The notes under the pieces were generated by a model. It was not told the DNA's origin, searched no databases, and was given only the letters and a program-made list of their open reading frames with translations. This document shows positions 36,658 to 45,329 of a stretch of 64,000 nt of DNA, in pieces. The translations under genes were made by a program, and so were the position numbers. The stretch comes from Paenibacillus sp. 19GGS1-52 (GTDB taxonomy: Bacteria; Bacillota; Bacilli; Paenibacillales; Paenibacillaceae): NCBI RefSeq assembly GCF_022369515.1, contig NZ_CP059724.1, positions 6,572,001-6,636,000 of the forward strand, written 5' to 3'. How positions within the stretch are numbered: the first letter of the stretch is position 1; each line of letters begins with the position of its first letter.

Positions 36658-36819
36658 ATGTCCATGGTTGAAATACGAAAAGGTAAAGGATATCAAAGGA
36701 AATATGAATCTAAAATACCTCTTATCGGTCGTCGTCAGGTTGAAGATTCATTAAATGCATTAAAAATTTTGCGTTCGAACACTAGAAAATTAGGAAAGAA
36801 ACGAATACGAAACAGTTAA
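36658..36819 (+). CDS. Small basic protein, third gene of the toxin-antitoxin locus
   Basis: 53 aa, ATG at 36658 (a second ATG 6 bp later), with gggagag upstream. Very basic: MSMVEIRKGKGYQRKYESK and GKKRIRNS at the end. B. subtilis spoIIS carries a third small gene, spoIISC, that is also an antitoxin. This protein could be its equivalent, or an unrelated DNA-binding peptide; the terminator between it and the antitoxin means it needs its own promoter. Confidence 0.45.
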   Translation: MSMVEIRKGKGYQRKYESKIPLIGRRQVEDSLNALKILRSNTRKLGKKRIRNS

Positions 36820-37004
36820 TAGTCGAATTGACTGTGATTTCAAAGTGAAAATATGGATCATGTTGAAAGTGAAGAGAACGATTTTATCGTATGTGGAATA
36901 AAAGATAACTAAGCAGTTCCAGAGTGAAGGGGTTTATTAAATTTTAGTAGGAGATAGTGTGAAGTATCTCCTTGATGAAATAATCAAAGTAAAAGTATAA
37001 AGAG

Positions 37005-37050
37005 AAAGGCGACATTTTGTTCAATATTGAACAAAATGTCGCCTTTTTTT
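37005..37050. terminator. Perfect palindrome terminator between convergent units
   Basis: A 21-bp arm starting AAAGGCGACATTTTG mirrors the other arm, with T-runs on both strands. It serves the toxin locus on the plus strand and the 37193-39735 operon on the minus strand. Confidence 0.85.
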
Positions 37051-37192
37051 ATTTGAGGAAAACTATAACTTTATAAAACGCAGGTTTTTCTTTAGCCTCG
37101 ACGAATTCAGAGATCATCTTTTTTGTGAGTTAGCCCTACAGGCGGTTTTTTAATGTTCACAAATCGAGTCAAAGTTCAGTAAAGTAAGGTTT

Positions 37193-39187
37193 TCATTTCA
37201 TACTGTAAGTTACTATTTTTGCAGCGAATGGATCTTTAATCTCCACATGAAAACTCGCAGAAACCTCCAACTCCACATCCTTGCTGCTCAAGTATTTATA
37301 CGCCTCGTCTTTCGTCATTTCAACCTTTAATTGATTTATAATAGGAATCCAATATGTTCCATTTTCAAAATAATTATCTATGTCTTTGTTTAATTTTTCA
37401 TCACTCTGTTGACCTGTTTTCACCGTACAATTTGAAAAATGAAAAGAAATACAATTTTTATTATAGTATAGAGAATGAAAAGAACTAATTGATTCGGTCT
37501 TATTCATATTCTGTTCGAGTTTATCAATTCTTTCTAAGAGTTCTTGATTTTCTCCATAATAAAGAAATTTATTCTCTCTTTGTATACTTGGAATGAGCAT
37601 ATCGAAAGGTATTTCATCTTGTTGTCCCTCTAAAGTATCGATAAGCAATTGTAACTTGTTATTATTCGATATGTTTAATTCTAGTATTGGTACTTTGTGC
37701 TTATCTAATTCATAAAACAATTTGTTTTCTATATTCTTGTACATATACTGTTTAAAGTCATCAAATCTTGAATGCTCATCAAAAAATTCACGAGGAAATT
37801 TTGATGTAAAAAAAGTTATTTCCCTTAAGCTTTGTGAGTCACTTATAGTGCTAAGTTGAACTATAGGATGGTTGTAGTAGGCTTTTTTAACTGATGATAT
37901 AAATAGATTTATGTTTATTTTTTGCTGATTGGATATGACGATTTTACTCAGTTGAATACGTTTATAGACCTCTCGCATTTTTACACCAAATAGACGTAAC
38001 TCTTCTTCTCCTTCTTTCAAATCTTCTTCCATCCATAAGATGAACTTACGGAACTCCTCCTTATAAACAAGAGATAATTCTGCTTTATTATAATAAGTTA
38101 AAAATGAAAATAATTGATCCTCAACAAAAATATCATATGAATTCCTTTCGACATCCCGATCAGAATGATGAACAAACATACTATTGAAAAGAAAAAACTG
38201 TTCAACGGTTGATCCCATAATTATTGCTTTCGCTTGTTTAATTGGAAAAACTTCCCATCCATCAAGTTCGCTTTTAACAGGCATATAGTACTTCCAGCTA
38301 TCAGCCGAGAATAACTTAATGTAAGTTAATAAGCTTACCTTTCCTTCGCTTGACGCACTAAGATATGAGGCATACACTATTCGATCAGATTCATTTATAA
38401 GAGGTTCTTTGAATGCTAAATAATACAGGTAAGCGGTGATCGTATAGTATATACTCCCTAAGTAATCATATTGAGTTTGATTTGTAAACTCTTCGTTCAC
38501 CAAAGAACTCAGATCTATGAAAATTTGTTTTTGTTGCTTATCAATACATATTTTAAAAAGATTCAAAATAGTCTTAATATAAACTTGGTTTTTAATTTTC
38601 TCATTCGCACCAATGTTATACTTTAAGAGAAATACATCTTCAAACAAACGATTGATAAGTTTGCTTTTTTCAAGCTCTGTAATATTTACATTTTCTACAA
38701 GAAGAGTGAGATACCACGAGTAATATTTACTAACTTCAATGTTTGGTGAGTATTTATCGTGATTCCCAATACTTCGAAAGTAATGCGATAATACGCCTAA
38801 AACATCCATCCCCATAATATCCTCAAGCCTGCTCGCATTCTTAATTTCATACATAAAATGCCTTAAACTCTCGCTCATATCTAGAACATATCCCCCACTT
38901 TCATTTTTTTTTGAATTGGAGGACATACATATTTTATATATATTTATTAAATATTTCGCCGCTTCCTTGAAACGTCTCTCTTCTAAAAGCATTATTATTA
39001 TTTTATTCAACTGAAAAGACAAGTCTTCTATTAATAAAGAATGTTCAGGTTTTTCGCTATTTTCCAAACAGATTGAAACAATATCAAACCATAAATCAGA
39101 ATTCTCCTCAAATAAAGCTCTATCTCGATCCCTTATTGCATCGAGCGTATGATAAAATAACTGATTAAGATAATTTTTCATATTCAC
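37193..39187 (-). CDS. Large cytosolic protein of unknown function (two-gene cargo operon)
   Basis: 664 aa, low GC, no signal peptide or membrane helix. It is mostly alpha-helical with many charged and aromatic residues and low similarity to known motifs. The middle (IEKVSLLTYIKLF-type segments) looks like repeat-type helices, and a C-terminal beta-rich part (ISFHFSNCTV, ELEVSASFHVEIKD) could be a separate small domain. It begins with an ATG overlapping the stop of the membrane protein gene (ATGA), so the two are translationally coupled. I do not recognise the family. A cytosolic effector plus a membrane partner on a mobile element is a common arrangement for defence or signalling systems, but no nuclease, NTPase or other catalytic motif was seen. 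Confidence 0.65.
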   Translation of the reverse strand: MNMKNYLNQLFYHTLDAIRDRDRALFEENSDLWFDIVSICLENSEKPEHSLLIEDLSFQLNKIIIMLLEERRFKEAAKYLINIYKICMSSNSKKNESGGYVLDMSESLRHFMYEIKNASRLEDIMGMDVLGVLSHYFRSIGNHDKYSPNIEVSKYYSWYLTLLVENVNITELEKSKLINRLFEDVFLLKYNIGANEKIKNQVYIKTILNLFKICIDKQQKQIFIDLSSLVNEEFTNQTQYDYLGSIYYTITAYLYYLAFKEPLINESDRIVYASYLSASSEGKVSLLTYIKLFSADSWKYYMPVKSELDGWEVFPIKQAKAIIMGSTVEQFFLFNSMFVHHSDRDVERNSYDIFVEDQLFSFLTYYNKAELSLVYKEEFRKFILWMEEDLKEGEEELRLFGVKMREVYKRIQLSKIVISNQQKININLFISSVKKAYYNHPIVQLSTISDSQSLREITFFTSKFPREFFDEHSRFDDFKQYMYKNIENKLFYELDKHKVPILELNISNNNKLQLLIDTLEGQQDEIPFDMLIPSIQRENKFLYYGENQELLERIDKLEQNMNKTESISSFHSLYYNKNCISFHFSNCTVKTGQQSDEKLNKDIDNYFENGTYWIPIINQLKVEMTKDEAYKYLSSKDVELEVSASFHVEIKDPFAAKIVTYSMK

Positions 39188-39735
39188 ACCTCACTTTTCT
39201 GTTCCAGTTCTATTGATTGTTTAACCTTATTCAATATGTAGAACTTGATGCCTTCCTTCGTATTCTGACTGCTTGTAAGCATACCCAAAATCGTATGTAG
39301 CAAGTGAACTATCAACAGCACACTTCCTATAAGGAGAATGCATGCTCCTGCTATACTTTCAGTTATCACAAAAATATAATTAAGAGGAACTAACGACAAT
39401 CCCAAAGCTATCTCATCCCAAAAATTCAAGGGTAACTTAAACTTCTTCTTAATAGTTATATTAGTGCTTAAATACTCAGTCAGTCTGAATCCATAAATAC
39501 GTTCCTTATTGAAACCCACAATTATAGCTAGGATGCTAATGGAGGACATAATTAATGCAGTTTGAACTTGCCATAAAGTGATCAGTATGACTCCGGGGTT
39601 CGCTATAGGAAAAACATTAAACCATTGACATATAATACTCATAACCCAACCCGTTATTCCCAACACTACAACAATTCCAAATACGGTTCCCAAATGAAAT
39701 ATTCGTTGCGGGATAACTTGAATCTGTCGACTCAT
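39184..39735 (-). CDS. Four-helix membrane protein, first gene of the cargo operon
   Basis: 183 aa with gaggggaag before the ATG. Four predicted helices at about 15-38, 46-68, 110-128 and 130-152, with a polar loop between the second and third (KERIYGFRLTEYLSTNITIKKK). The C-terminal tail is charged (NTKEGIKFYILNKVKQSIELEQ). It has no signal peptide and no recognised domain. Coupling to the large cytosolic protein suggests a membrane anchor or pore for it. Confidence 0.65.
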   Translation of the reverse strand: MSRQIQVIPQRIFHLGTVFGIVVVLGITGWVMSIICQWFNVFPIANPGVILITLWQVQTALIMSSISILAIIVGFNKERIYGFRLTEYLSTNITIKKKFKLPLNFWDEIALGLSLVPLNYIFVITESIAGACILLIGSVLLIVHLLHTILGMLTSSQNTKEGIKFYILNKVKQSIELEQKSEV

Positions 39736-39932
39736 AAAAACTTCCCCTCGCTAAAGTTATTACGTACAATACAAATAAATATCATTTCTTCCACCTAAAA
39801 CTATCTACTAAATAAGGAAATATACGAAGAATTGTTAATGATACAATTATAGCTTTATTTCCTAAACTTAAATATCTTATTATTACATATCTAGAAACTC
39901 AAGTTTCTAATCATTCTAAAAAACTATTTTGT

Positions 39933-39966
39933 TAAAAACAAAGAAGCCATCGCTGGGTATGGCTTC
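39933..39966 (-). terminator. Terminator of the ArpU-like gene
   Basis: On the minus strand GAAGCCAT pairs with ATGGCTTC, followed by TTTGTTTTT. It ends the methyltransferase-regulator transcript 40 bp beyond the gene at 40007. Confidence 0.75.
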
Positions 39967-40006
39967 GGAGCATAAATAGAATCACTTTGCTTCAAACTCT
40001 AATGAA

Positions 40007-40822
40007 TTACACAATTCGCAGTGATTGTGCTAATAAAATCAGCGCAGTCTTTTTCACCGAGTAGTATTTAGCCCGATACCAGTTGAATTTGATCATTAGA
40101 TAATCGTCCAATGCTTCTTCACGGCAAAAATATTTAGATTCGATTAACATCAACTGTTCATAATTCAAGCTACGCAAAGCGCGTTCCACCGGGTACATTT
40201 GCCCTTCAACTTCCCACAGTTCATCTTCCAGCTTGTCTGCCTTCTCAAACATGTTCATCACCGCTTGTTCCGTGGAAGATTTAGCAAAACCGGATCTCGC
40301 GCTGACCCCAGTAGGGTCATAAGCAGCCGTTACCTTAGGTTCATGAGGCCGGAGCTGCCGCACCTCGATTTCCAACCATTTTTTGCGTTTGGTCAGTTGA
40401 TAATATTCTTTCAACCGGTACTCCACGATGCTTACATACTGCTGTCGGATCGCTATAGGAATATTCAGTTCGATCTGTTCAACTTCAGGCGACTGAAATT
40501 CATTGCATGTAGATTTCCCGGACTTGTCCAAGTATCTTTTAATGATCTCCAGTTCCTGCAGCAAGGCAGGCGATGGTTTGTTCTTGCTTCCTTTCTGCAA
40601 TCGCTGATACCTGGCATATAACCAGTCCACCGGAACCGATGAAATATTAAGTTCTGTAACTTGAAAGTTCTTCAATTCTCCACACTCCCCCCTGGGTATG
40701 TTCTCTGTCTCTCCCAACTCGAAATCCCAAGTACATTGTTCAAAATCTTTATGACATACGCTGCACTGAAAGGAATTCTCTCCTACTTCATAGCACCGAT
40801 TGCCGCAATGAAGGCAAATCAT
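40007..40822 (-). CDS. ArpU-like regulator with N-terminal zinc ribbon
   Basis: 271 aa; ATG at 40822 behind ggggacgg. The N-terminus has two CxxC pairs (CLHCGNRC, CSVCHKDF), a zinc-ribbon pattern. The C-terminal third resembles ArpU/RinA-type phage late regulators (LNYEQLMLIESKYFCREEALDDYLMIKFNWYRAKYYSVKK), a sigma-region-4-like fold that drives late genes. It ends the early transcript, so it is placed like a phage late-gene activator and could switch on the conjugation or Tad operon. The target promoter was not found. Confidence 0.7.
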   Translation of the reverse strand: MICLHCGNRCYEVGENSFQCSVCHKDFEQCTWDFELGETENIPRGECGELKNFQVTELNISSVPVDWLYARYQRLQKGSKNKPSPALLQELEIIKRYLDKSGKSTCNEFQSPEVEQIELNIPIAIRQQYVSIVEYRLKEYYQLTKRKKWLEIEVRQLRPHEPKVTAAYDPTGVSARSGFAKSSTEQAVMNMFEKADKLEDELWEVEGQMYPVERALRSLNYEQLMLIESKYFCREEALDDYLMIKFNWYRAKYYSVKKTALILLAQSLRIV

Positions 40823-40890
40823 TCACCGTCCCCCCTTTGCGTACTCTACTTGGACAAAAATCACCTAAATCATTGTCATTCGCATTCGGG

Positions 40891-41298
40891 TTAATCCTTC
40901 TTTTCCAGCTCCGCTTTGGATAAGAGTTGAACATCTGGACGAAATCCGAAGGCAGCACTATGATCGAACTCCACATGACCTGAACCATCAATCTTCGTGA
41001 TCACATGAGGTGCCTTCCAATCAAAATCCCGGTTGCATCCACCGCTGCCTGAATGAATAATAAGTACAGTGTCACCAACGTTAGCACCTAAACGTTCTAC
41101 TTCTTCGCTGATCTCTTGCGCTTCATAATGCGCTTCATCGATCTGATGCGTTAACAGACGATATGTTTTACCTGCAGGCGATCTCACCTCGTACAGATCG
41201 GGCCTTCCTCCCCGATGATAGTAATCCAGATAGATGATTCCACCCTCAAGTTCTTGACCAGAACATGCATGTGCAGGATCAATAATTTTCACTTTCAT
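40891..41298 (-). CDS. Hypothetical protein of the early operon
   Basis: 135 aa, ATG with gggaggtaag. Contains a small glycine-rich, beta-type body (ALYEVRSPAGKTYRLLTHQIDEAHYEAQ; GDTVLIIHSGSGGCNRDFDW). No signal peptide, helix or recognised domain. Confidence 0.5.
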   Translation of the reverse strand: MKVKIIDPAHACSGQELEGGIIYLDYYHRGGRPDLYEVRSPAGKTYRLLTHQIDEAHYEAQEISEEVERLGANVGDTVLIIHSGSGGCNRDFDWKAPHVITKIDGSGHVEFDHSAAFGFRPDVQLLSKAELEKKD

Positions 41299-41322
41299 AC
41301 CGCTTACCTCCCCCCCTATGGT

Positions 41323-41640
41323 CTAAGCCTTCATCATTTCATGTGGCAACAGCTTTCCCTTAATCTCGGGATAGGCATCCGTACGGTCATACAGTGCAAC
41401 ATACCGATGCTGCGTATCTGGTGAACCTGCGCCAGCATTGGCGCTAAAGAGAAAAGCTGATGGAGCTTCAGCATGAGGTGTACCCAAGATAGGCACGCCG
41501 AGCTTTTGACAACGCGTCTTGGTTAGAAGGATGGCAAAGGAATAACCCTTGCCTTCCCAACGCTTGGAACGCGGAATGTAATACGGCAGACCGGATTGCA
41601 GCACTTCTTGCTTGTTATACCGCCCTTGTTCGTTTGGCAT
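41323..41640 (-). CDS. Hypothetical protein of the early operon
   Basis: 105 aa with gaaggaggag before the ATG. Includes PYYIPRSKRWEGKGYSFAIL and HRYVALYDRTDAYPE. It resembles other phage-like orphan proteins in size and position, with no recognised domain. Confidence 0.5.
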   Translation of the reverse strand: MPNEQGRYNKQEVLQSGLPYYIPRSKRWEGKGYSFAILLTKTRCQKLGVPILGTPHAEAPSAFLFSANAGAGSPDTQHRYVALYDRTDAYPEIKGKLLPHEMMKA

Positions 41641-41674
41641 AGTACTCCTCCTTCATTTTTTGAATGGCCCTGTA

Positions 41675-41947
41675 TTAGCGCTTCACCCAGGCAAATGCGA
41701 TCTCGCCGCGTCCCGGATCTTCCACCACATAAGCCACACCTTTGGTCACATACGGGTTAGTAGTGATCCGCAGTGATCCGAAGGAGGTTTGTATGGACTC
41801 GTATTTGGCGATGACCGCATCCGGACACACGTACATTTTCAGGCGGTCAATGCTGCATCCCTTACTTGGGGATATCAGTGGCCGGATGGCCCTGTTAATC
41901 ATGTCCATGGCGCGAGGATGAATAGGCTTAGTGGAGAGCTGGCTCAT
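41675..41947 (-). CDS. Hypothetical protein of the early operon
   Basis: 90 aa from the ATG at 41947 (aaggagg, spacing 10). Short, with IHPRAMDMINRAIRPLISPSKGCSI and TNPYVTKGVAYVVEDPGRGEIAFAW. Soluble, beta-rich, unknown family. It lies 27 bp after the adenine methylase. Confidence 0.5.
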   Translation of the reverse strand: MSQLSTKPIHPRAMDMINRAIRPLISPSKGCSIDRLKMYVCPDAVIAKYESIQTSFGSLRITTNPYVTKGVAYVVEDPGRGEIAFAWVKR

Positions 41948-41973
41948 GGTACAGATCCCTCCTTCCCAAAAAA

Positions 41974-42774
41974 TCAAAATAGCTGTAACTGCCCCACCTG
42001 CACGGCCGCAATGGGGTTGATCCAGAGGACTTCCGTCCGGCTTGCCCCGCCCTCAGCCTTGACGTTCTTCACCTCTCTGTTCCAATGCGAAAGTTTACGA
42101 TCATACATTGGATGAGCATACCCGCTGAGTAGCACAGGTCCCGGATGAGCATCCAACGCCTCCAGTAATTCTTTGTGATCAGCGTCTGTCATTTCACACC
42201 TATAACTCGTGGTGGTTCGTGTACTTTGGATGTACGGTGGGTCTGCGTAGATCAGCACTCCTGGCCGTCTATAGCGCTCCAGTAATGTTAAAGCGGTCTG
42301 ACATTCGATCTGCACGCCTTGAAGCCGCTCTGCAACCGCATGAATCTTCTCTGGAAAAGCAAGCCACTCTTTACCAGGCAAGGGTCCATTACGCTCAATC
42401 ATGCTTCTCCAGCCGGTACGGTGCGCGGTCTTGCCCCCTCTGCCCTGCCACAGACGAACAACCAGTCGCCGTGCACGCTCCAACTCATCCGCATCCGGCA
42501 CGTAGCTCTCGTAGTATTCCTGCCTAGCGTGCGGTGTCCACCGAATCACATGCGCAAGCTCATCCGGACGTTCTCGGATCACACGGAATAAATTAACGAT
42601 TTCGCCATCGATGTCATTCACGGTTTCCAGTTGGCTGCGTTCCTTGGTGAACAGCACCGCACCGCTGCCGAAAAAAGGCTCCACATACGTGATGTGCGGC
42701 GGCATGTGACTAATAATCCAGTCTGCCATGCTCCATTTGCTTCCGGGATAGTGCAGAATTCGCTGTACTTTCAT
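41974..42774 (-). CDS. N6-adenine DNA methyltransferase, D12/Dam class
   Basis: 266 aa; ATG at 42774 with aaaggag (an upstream frame adds residues without a better site). Motif I-like region FFGSGA at 34-39 and motif IV DPPY at 178-181, as in Dam/M.DpnII-type enzymes. N-terminal PGSK is the usual start of this family. Elements often carry such an orphan methylase to evade host restriction or regulate replication. No cognate restriction gene was seen. Its start overlaps the small gene at 42710. Confidence 0.85.
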   Translation of the reverse strand: MKVQRILHYPGSKWSMADWIISHMPPHITYVEPFFGSGAVLFTKERSQLETVNDIDGEIVNLFRVIRERPDELAHVIRWTPHARQEYYESYVPDADELERARRLVVRLWQGRGGKTAHRTGWRSMIERNGPLPGKEWLAFPEKIHAVAERLQGVQIECQTALTLLERYRRPGVLIYADPPYIQSTRTTTSYRCEMTDADHKELLEALDAHPGPVLLSGYAHPMYDRKLSHWNREVKNVKAEGGASRTEVLWINPIAAVQVGQLQLF

Positions 42775-43051
42775 CACCTGTCTCCTTTCCGGGGCTAAGA
42801 TGCCCAGTGTTTGTCTGCCCTCTCCAGCTGTAGCCGGGGTAGTCTCTCTCAAAAATGAACTTCCGCAGTTGTTCATCCGTTCTGCTGTTGATTAGCTCCA
42901 GCGTAAGTTCACAAGGCCGTCCTTGATATTCCGCAAATCCTACATAGTCCCGAGCGATCTTCAGCAGATCCTCACGTAGAAACTTTCGTAGAAGGTCGCG
43001 GATCTCCCGGCTGTCGGCGGCAGTCAACTTGCCCACAGGCAGCAAGATCAA
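42710..43051 (-). CDS. Small hypothetical protein between two DNA methyltransferases
   Basis: 113 aa if a TTG at 43051 is used, which overlaps the methyltransferase stop (TTGA); an in-frame GTG at 43093 is also possible. It reads IRDLLRKFLREDLLKIARDYVGFAEYQ and ends in the adenine methylase gene. It is helical, with no known domain. Tight packing on both sides supports coding, but the start is uncertain. Confidence 0.45.
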   Translation of the reverse strand: MILLPVGKLTAADSREIRDLLRKFLREDLLKIARDYVGFAEYQGRPCELTLELINSRTDEQLRKFIFERDYPGYSWRGQTNTGHLSPGKETGDESTANSALSRKQMEHGRLDY

Positions 43052-44967
43052 TGCACCACAATAGTCATAGGCTCTACCTGCGGAACCACCCACACTGCAT
43101 TCCAGCTCAGTTCAAAGGAAACTCCTGCCTCTGCTTCCGCACCCGCCAGCAACACAACATTGCCCATTTCCTCCGCTGCATCCTTCGGCACCGCATTCCC
43201 GATGTACTCTCTCGCTTTAGCATCCGAGCAGCCTTCCAGTTGAAAGGGTCTTCCGTCCGGAAGGAATTGCGGGAAGCTCTGCAGCATCGCCATTTCAAAC
43301 GTGGTTAGTGGTCGGTGCCACGTCCCATCTTCGGCAATAATAATCATGATGCACCGCTCGTCCGGTTCTGGAATTCTTGGATCAGCAACTGCAGCAGCCC
43401 CGGAATGAATATCTGCCGTGCCTGTGACTGTCTTGGCCGGATTATCCCAAGCCTGCACACCCATGGTGTCCGCCCGAGGGGTACACTTCATTCTGGGGTC
43501 CGCAATACTAGAGGCCGATTGCATAATCCGTGAAGCGCCCCGGATCGTTTTGGAGGCTTTATCCCATACCTGCACCCCGTAACAATCCGGCTGCAGCATC
43601 GTCTTACAACGCGGATCAGAGATAAGTTGAGCACCGCTTTGGATATCCGTATCTCCGGTGACCGTCTTCGCGGGTTCCTGCCAAGACTGCATTTTGAATT
43701 GATTCGTATATCGGCCCACTCGATCGTTCACCCTTGAATCCGAGATCGCTATCGCTCCACTTCCAAATCTGGTCCCTGTCACACAGGGGGCCGGCTCATC
43801 GTCTCTCACAACCCGATAAGCTGCGGGGTGGCGACTGTCACGCTCCGATAACCTGGGGTCGGCAACACTCAAAGCTCCATTGTTCGCGCCTGTCGCACCG
43901 GTTACACACGGCGATTCTTCTTCCCATCTCACCAACCGGTAAATCGTCGAGTATGTACCTCCTCCCAGGTTCATGCGCGGGTCTGAAATAGCGGCAGCAC
44001 CGTTACTTCGGCCGACTCCAGCCCCTCCGGTTACGGTCCGACTCGTTTGGTTCCAACCCTCCACCGCCCAGGCTCCACTCCGGGGTTCGTGCAGCAAACG
44101 GTATTTCTGATATTCAAACGTGTTCAAGTCCCGCCAATACCCACCTGCAGGGATGGCCATCAACTTCTCCCATGACTTCCGTGCAAGCTTGGGCATTCGA
44201 TTAAGGGGACCTCCAGCTACGGTATCTCCCGGAAATGGCAGAGGTCCAATGATATCCCCAATGGTGCGCAGGGGTTTTCGTTCCGGATAATAAATCACGT
44301 TCGGAATCTGTGCTTCATGCCGGGCCATAATCAGGAAGCGAACACGGTTTTGTCCAAGCCCACCGATTTCCCCAAGGTTGTGATCTGCACGGATGCTGAC
44401 CGCGTAGCCATATTTCCGAAGCAGTTTCTTGATCTGTTTGAGTAGCTTTTGGCCTCGGGTATTGATTCTCGGGACATTTTCCATTTGAATAATTGCAGGT
44501 ACGCTGCCCCCGTATTCGTCGCAAGCTTGCAACGCCAGTTCCAGCCCACTAACCGTTAGAAAGTTGAGGGCCTGATATTTATCCGAGTTGGCTTTATCCT
44601 GTGGCAACAGCCCACTCAGCCCCTTACACGGCGGGGAGGTAAAGAGGAAGAATGGCACCTGCTGTCCAAAGGCCAGCCAGAGATCCCAAGGTGTCATTTC
44701 TCGCCAGTTCGCTGGCGGCTGTTGCCCATGCCAGGCTGCATATTGCCACCTGCGGAACAAATCCATCACGACTGCTGTCTTCTCACCTGTTATCAAATCA
44801 TGATTGCGGCAAGCCACCGGATCGCTGTCAATCGAACATAGCAATTTGAATTTATACAGCTTGCCCCCGTACTCGACTTGAGATTGTAGCAATCCTGATG
44901 ATTCCCCGCCGATGCCACCGAATAAAACAGCTGCCGTCTTGTAATGAATGGTGTTTTTCTGTTCCAA
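43048..44967 (-). CDS. C5-cytosine DNA methyltransferase with an internally repeated target region
   Basis: 639 aa from a TTG at 44967 (aaaggag). Catalytic motifs are ordered: motif I FGGIGGESSGL at 16-26, motif IV PPCKGLS at 112-118, motif VI ENVPR at 163-167, motif VIII QNRVRF at 206-211, and motif X-like GNAVP at 591-595. Residues 305-545 (43333-44055) hold about six degenerate repeats of 38-44 aa, each with a PAKTVTG-type start and a DPR-type core. This is where the target-recognition domain lies, so the extra length may mean several or unusual specificities. Most C5 enzymes are 300-450 aa. Confidence 0.85.
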   Translation of the reverse strand: MEQKNTIHYKTAAVLFGGIGGESSGLLQSQVEYGGKLYKFKLLCSIDSDPVACRNHDLITGEKTAVVMDLFRRWQYAAWHGQQPPANWREMTPWDLWLAFGQQVPFFLFTSPPCKGLSGLLPQDKANSDKYQALNFLTVSGLELALQACDEYGGSVPAIIQMENVPRINTRGQKLLKQIKKLLRKYGYAVSIRADHNLGEIGGLGQNRVRFLIMARHEAQIPNVIYYPERKPLRTIGDIIGPLPFPGDTVAGGPLNRMPKLARKSWEKLMAIPAGGYWRDLNTFEYQKYRLLHEPRSGAWAVEGWNQTSRTVTGGAGVGRSNGAAAISDPRMNLGGGTYSTIYRLVRWEEESPCVTGATGANNGALSVADPRLSERDSRHPAAYRVVRDDEPAPCVTGTRFGSGAIAISDSRVNDRVGRYTNQFKMQSWQEPAKTVTGDTDIQSGAQLISDPRCKTMLQPDCYGVQVWDKASKTIRGASRIMQSASSIADPRMKCTPRADTMGVQAWDNPAKTVTGTADIHSGAAAVADPRIPEPDERCIMIIIAEDGTWHRPLTTFEMAMLQSFPQFLPDGRPFQLEGCSDAKAREYIGNAVPKDAAEEMGNVVLLAGAEAEAGVSFELSWNAVWVVPQVEPMTIVVH

Positions 44968-45095
44968 ATGGATTCTCCTTTGATCGCTTCTCTACCCGTA
45001 ATAAGAGAGCGTATGTTCTGTGAAAACGCCATAACTCTCCAGCTCTGGAACCTACTTCTCCTCCAAAGTCCAATGGGTTTATGTTGATCTATCCA

Positions 45096-45275
45096 CTACT
45101 GGCAGTTCACAAAGCGTGTAGTCCCCTTCTTCTTGTGCAACAGTTCCAATTGATCTGGCGTGGCACGCAACACCAGCCAATTTTCAGGAGTCAGCCGATG
45201 CAGACTGATCATTTGCTTTTGCCGCCGTGTAGGCCGTAATCCCCGGTTCCTTTTCGATTCTTTGGCATTTTTCAT
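45096..45275 (-). CDS. DUF6906-like small protein
   Basis: 59 aa from an ATG at 45275 (aagggaag site); an in-frame ATG at 45326, 4 bp after the previous stop, is possible. It resembles small DUF6906-type phage/ICE proteins: RPTRRQKQMISLHRLTPENWLVL then ELLHKKKGTTRFV. The function of that family is unknown. It is coupled to the replication gene upstream. Confidence 0.55.
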   Translation of the reverse strand: MKNAKESKRNRGLRPTRRQKQMISLHRLTPENWLVLRATPDQLELLHKKKGTTRFVNCQ

Positions 45276-45329
45276 AGTTGCTCTGACTTCCCTTCCGTTA
45301 GTTAGAACACGAAGCCCTATTCCCATGTT

